Position numbers and translations under genes: made by a program
Assembly (NCBI GenBank): GCA_028284265.1
Contig: JANQRZ010000013.1
Span: 89,123-153,122, forward strand
Direction: 5' to 3'
DNA length: 64,000 nt
Source of the DNA: Rhodothermales bacterium
GTDB taxonomy: Bacteria > Bacteroidota > Rhodothermia > Rhodothermales > JANQRZ01
Shown: positions 61,056-64,000 of the stretch, piece after piece
Layout: each line of letters opens with the position of its first letter
Numbering within the stretch: position 1 is the stretch's first letter
Notes under the pieces: model-generated
The model's input: only the letters and a program-made list of their open reading frames with translations
Told to the model about the DNA's origin: nothing
Database searches by the model: none

Positions 61056-63023
61056 ATGACCTACTCCTTTGCCTTACCCCGTCGCATCGCGGCGCTTTGG
61101 GTCGTTCTGCTGTTGTTGCTCTCCGCTCCCGTCGCCTGGGCCCAGATTACAGGCGGGGCGGAACCCAATGATCTCTTTGCTCGGGCACTCGCCGCCGGTG
61201 ACTTCGATGGCGACTTATACAAGGACCTCGCCATCGGCGTGCCCGAAGAGGATATCGGTTTTGTCCAGAATATGGGCGTTGTCAATGTCGTCTACGGAGC
61301 ACCCGGCGGTCTCACGGATACAGGCGATCAGTATTGGCACCAAGACAGCCCCGGCCTCGGTGATACCGCCGAGGCCGACGATAACTTTGGCGAAGCCCTC
61401 GCTGTGGGCGACTTCGACGGCGATGGCTACGACGACCTCGCGGTCGGCTCGCCCGGAGAGAGCCGCAATGGAAACTCCAGCGTCGGACAGGTCCACGTTC
61501 TCTATGGCGGTCCGAGTGGTCTGACGGGCAGCGGCAGTTTCCACTTCCCCCAGCTCACGTTCGCCCACCAAGGCAAGCGGTTCGGCGCATCGCTTGCCGC
61601 CGGTGATTTCGACAACGACGGGCGTGACGACCTTGCTGTCGGCATTCCGGGTCAGAAATTCGGGAGTACGACACAGGCTGGGGCGATTGCCGTTTTCTTC
61701 GGGTCGTCCACCGGCATCAAAATCGGTGGGTATCAGGTATGGCACCAGAACTCGCCCGGCATCTTCGGCGTGGTCGAGACCGGCGACCTCTTCGGGTGGT
61801 CACTCGCCGCAGGCGATTTCGACGGTGACAACCGCGACGACCTTGCTATCGGTGTCATTCTCGAAGATCAAGGCGGCGTAGACAACGCGGGGGGCGTCCA
61901 CGTCCTCTACGGGTCCGGCAGCGGCCTGACGGCGACCGGCGACCAGTTCTGGTACCAAGACACCGCAGGCATCGAGGGCGTAGCTGAAGATGGCGACTTC
62001 TTCGGCTATGCGCTCGCCGTGGGCGACTTCGACAACGATGGGCGCGACGACCTCGCGGCCAGCTCGCCTTACGAGAGCGTCGGGACGCTGAATGCCGCCG
62101 GGGCCGTCAACGTGATCTACGGCTCGCCCTCTGGCCTGACCGCGACCGGCAACCAGATCTGGACCCAAGACGAATCCGGCATCAACGGTGTTGCTGAGAC
62201 AGGCGACCTCTTTGGCTTCGCCCTTGCCGCAGGCGACTTCGATTTAGACGGGCGCGATGATCTCGCCGTCGGTGTACCGTTCGAGGACCTCGTCGGCCTT
62301 GACAACGTCGGACAAGTCAACGTGATCTACGGCACGTCAAGCGTCGTCGGCCTCAGTGCCAACGGCGATCAGGTGTGGTGGCAGGGGGCGTCCGGTATTT
62401 CCGGGGGTGAAGAGGCCAATGACCGATTCGGGTACGCACTCGCTACGGGGGACTTTGGTACGTCGTTCGCCAAGGCCCTTGCCGTGGGCGTCCCCTTTGA
62501 GCACATTGGCACGACAGTCGACGCCGGAGCCGCCCATGCGATTTATGGAGCCAGCGGCTCAGGCCTCGGCTCGGCGGGCAATCAGGTCTTTTGGCAGGGC
62601 GTGAACCTGCTAGTCGAGAATCCACTAGCCGCGAAGGGCAGCGAGCCTGAGGTGGTACTTGGTGAGAGGGAAGCGACGGCCTCGCTGGAAGGTCCGGACG
62701 AGGAGGTGCCAGCGCTAGATGCGGAAGCGGCACCGGAGGCGGCGTCGAGTGCGTTGCCCGAGGCGGTGGTGCTTTATGCGGCCTATCCCAACCCCGTCCG
62801 CGACCGCGCCACGCTCGGCTTCGCTCTTCCCGAGGCCACCGTCATCCGGCTCACGGTCTATGATCTGCTTGGTCGAACGGTCGCTGTGCTTGCTGAGGGC
62901 AGGGTAGAGGCAGGCACGCACCAAGCTGTCTTCGAGGCGGTGAGCTTGCCGAGTGGGACGTACCTCGTCCGCTTGGAGGCGGCGGGCACCATCGAGACGC
63001 AGCGCCTGACGCTCGTGCGCTGA
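61056..63023 (+). CDS. FG-GAP/integrin-alpha-like repeat surface protein, T9SS cargo
   Basis: The 655 residues have a signal peptide (about 1-30, ending PVAWA). Seven repeats of about 65 residues follow (about 35-500), each with a DFDGDxxDDLAIG calcium-binding loop, a VNVIYGSxSGLT strand region and a closing QxWxQD. This is an integrin-alpha-type beta-propeller with FG-GAP repeats. A linker and a T9SS sorting domain finish the protein (YPNPV, VYDLLGRTVAVL, YLVRLEA, LTLVR). Likely a calcium-dependent surface protein. Confidence 0.9.
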   Translation: MTYSFALPRRIAALWVVLLLLLSAPVAWAQITGGAEPNDLFARALAAGDFDGDLYKDLAIGVPEEDIGFVQNMGVVNVVYGAPGGLTDTGDQYWHQDSPGLGDTAEADDNFGEALAVGDFDGDGYDDLAVGSPGESRNGNSSVGQVHVLYGGPSGLTGSGSFHFPQLTFAHQGKRFGASLAAGDFDNDGRDDLAVGIPGQKFGSTTQAGAIAVFFGSSTGIKIGGYQVWHQNSPGIFGVVETGDLFGWSLAAGDFDGDNRDDLAIGVILEDQGGVDNAGGVHVLYGSGSGLTATGDQFWYQDTAGIEGVAEDGDFFGYALAVGDFDNDGRDDLAASSPYESVGTLNAAGAVNVIYGSPSGLTATGNQIWTQDESGINGVAETGDLFGFALAAGDFDLDGRDDLAVGVPFEDLVGLDNVGQVNVIYGTSSVVGLSANGDQVWWQGASGISGGEEANDRFGYALATGDFGTSFAKALAVGVPFEHIGTTVDAGAAHAIYGASGSGLGSAGNQVFWQGVNLLVENPLAAKGSEPEVVLGEREATASLEGPDEEVPALDAEAAPEAASSALPEAVVLYAAYPNPVRDRATLGFALPEATVIRLTVYDLLGRTVAVLAEGRVEAGTHQAVFEAVSLPSGTYLVRLEAAGTIETQRLTLVR

Positions 63024-63058
63024 TGCTCGCATTAGCAGGGTTTGCCGAAGCCGGTTTG

Positions 63059-63102
63059 CCGAGGTGGTGCGGTGTCGTTCGCTGCGCCGCCTCGGTTTTT
63101 TT
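63059..63102 (+). terminator. Rho-independent terminator after the FG-GAP gene
   Basis: The stem CCGAGGTGGTGCGG / CTGCGCCGCCTCGG pairs with two G-U over about 13 bp, loop of nine, followed by TTTTTTT. Confidence 0.85.
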
Positions 63103-63250
63103 CAAACGCACTAGGCATAGCCACTCTTCGGCGGGTACAAGAGACAGAAACCGGATGCACCTCCTCCACTAGGAGGCACCTCTCTGAAAGGCCTTTCTCC
63201 GAGCACCGGTCCTGCTCTTCGTTTCCCTTCTCACCATACCAGGCAGACCT

Positions 63251-64000
63251 ATGTCTTTTCGTCACGTTCTGCGCCCGCTGCTTGCTGTGGCGCTCTTTGC
63301 CCTAACCGGCACCGCCTTCTCTACCTCCGCCTTTGCTCAAGACGAGTCTGCTCGCGTGCAGATCATCCACAACGCTGCCGATCCCGGAGCCGCCGTCGTG
63401 GACATCTATATCGAAGAGATCAGCACCGCCGAGCCTGCCGTCGATGACTTCGCCTTCCGCACCTCGACGGGCTTCATCGACCTGCCTGCCGGACCCGCCA
63501 CCATCACGGTAGCCCCCGGCACATCGAGCAGCGCCAAAGACGGCATCGCCACCTTCGAGGCGACGCTCGTTGCAGGCGAGACCTACTCGATCATCGCCAA
63601 CGGCGTCCTCGATCCGAACAGCTTCGAGGCCAACCCGGACGGGCGCGACATTGCGTTCACGCTCCTCATCGACGGGGACGCCCAAGAAGCATCCTCTTCC
63701 GCTGAAGAGGTCCAGTTCAACGTCGTCCACGGTTCGACCGATGCGCCGACCGTTGACGTGGTTGCGCGCGGCGTCGGCACCCTCGTCGATGATGCCGCCT
63801 ACAGCGACATCACCGGCTACCTCGGTGTCCCGCCCGCCGTCTACACGCTCGACGTGACCACCTCGGACGGCGAGACCATCGTCGCCTCCTTCGAGGCCGA
63901 TCTGAGTGCTGCCGCAGGTGGTGCCCTGACGGTGCTCGCCTCGGGCTTCCTCTCGCCGGAGAACGACCAGAACGGCGAGGCCTTCGGTCTGCTCGCGGTC
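63251..64000 (+). CDS. Secreted DUF4397 protein, cut by the window end
   Basis: ATG 63251 starts a frame that is open through all 250 codons to the last base, so the 3' end is outside. Signal peptide about 1-29 (LLAVALFALTG to AFA). Two DUF4397 repeats are visible: VQIIHNAADPGAAVVDIYIEE at about 35-140 and VQFNVVHGSTDAPTVDVVARG from about 155. These are exported beta-rich domains of unknown role. More repeats or a sorting domain may follow. Confidence 0.85.
   Translation, partial: MSFRHVLRPLLAVALFALTGTAFSTSAFAQDESARVQIIHNAADPGAAVVDIYIEEISTAEPAVDDFAFRTSTGFIDLPAGPATITVAPGTSSSAKDGIATFEATLVAGETYSIIANGVLDPNSFEANPDGRDIAFTLLIDGDAQEASSSAEEVQFNVVHGSTDAPTVDVVARGVGTLVDDAAYSDITGYLGVPPAVYTLDVTTSDGETIVASFEADLSAAAGGALTVLASGFLSPENDQNGEAFGLLAV

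Noticed and set aside
1..64000. tRNA, rRNA, CRISPR array, integrase or transposase
   Set aside because: The gaps were read on both strands. No cloverleaf with a TTCGA loop, no regularly spaced repeats and no DDE or tyrosine recombinase motifs were found.

Overview
This 64 kb window is a high-GC chromosomal stretch, most likely from a member of the Rhodothermales branch of Bacteroidota (a Rhodothermus/Salinibacter/Rubricoccus-type relative). This is inferred from gene content, not from a search. Five secreted proteins end in the C-terminal type IX secretion (Por) sorting domain (YPNPF ... YD.LGR.VA.L ... YLVRL ... TLVR). There is a Bacteroidota-type DUF3276 PUR-alpha-like protein, an mlaEFD run, bacillithiol genes (bshC, bshB1) and almost no Shine-Dalgarno sequences. 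No rRNA, tRNA, CRISPR array, phage, plasmid or transposase gene was found.

Layout. 1-1760: 3' part of a membrane protein and a tandem DUF302 lipoprotein. 1802-6951 (minus): six-gene run mlaE, mlaF, mlaD, a TIMP/NTR-like secreted protein, an HD-domain protein and a DUF445 membrane protein; the two spacers inside mla carry two different palindromic repeats. 7055-10730: radA, a leucine-rich-repeat T9SS cargo gene inserted against the radA 3' end (a second copy of the last radA codons lies beyond it), then an ECF sigma factor. 10768-13549: putative anti-sigma factor built of three tandem repeats, plus two secreted coiled-coil proteins. 13848-18832: amidase, an APRT with an unusual N-terminal fusion, a lipoprotein, RidA, mnmA, and a lipoprotein/zinc-ribbon pair. 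18911-20015: a Clp_N-domain protein coupled to a coiled-coil protein. 20018-25692 (minus): cardiolipin synthase, ZapE, an EamA transporter and a PIG-L deacetylase. 25750-31083 (minus): a 1,686-residue beta-helix T9SS cargo and a remnant of another cargo's sorting domain, making a direct repeat. 31463-35593: M42 and M32 peptidases, an AT-rich orphan and an MscS channel. 35787-45097: a BatD-like/trypsin/TPR fusion, DUF3276, hisC, a bifunctional-nuclease-family protein, bshC, an HD protein, a CoA-binding protein, a membrane protein and a pair of secreted DUF2059-like proteins. 45204-50597: leuS, a LOG-family protein, an unknown protein, bshB1, a tiny membrane ORF and a DcrB/PsbP-like secreted protein. 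50619-64000: three T9SS cargos, NamZ, an aminotransferase, ndk, a lipoprotein, lipA, lysine 6-aminotransferase, a cupin and a truncated DUF4397 protein.

How it works together. Most genes are housekeeping: translation (leuS, mnmA), repair (radA), lipoylation, nucleotide salvage (aprt, ndk), wall turnover (amidase, NamZ), lipid and envelope maintenance (mla, cardiolipin synthase, mscS) and thiol redox (bsh). The accessory signal is concentrated in surface-protein cassettes that appear to have moved by recombination at short homologies, in palindromic repeats placed in operon spacers and in-frame inside one cargo gene, and in two small multigene modules without an obvious named counterpart: sigma/anti-sigma/two coiled-coil proteins, and Clp_N/coiled-coil.
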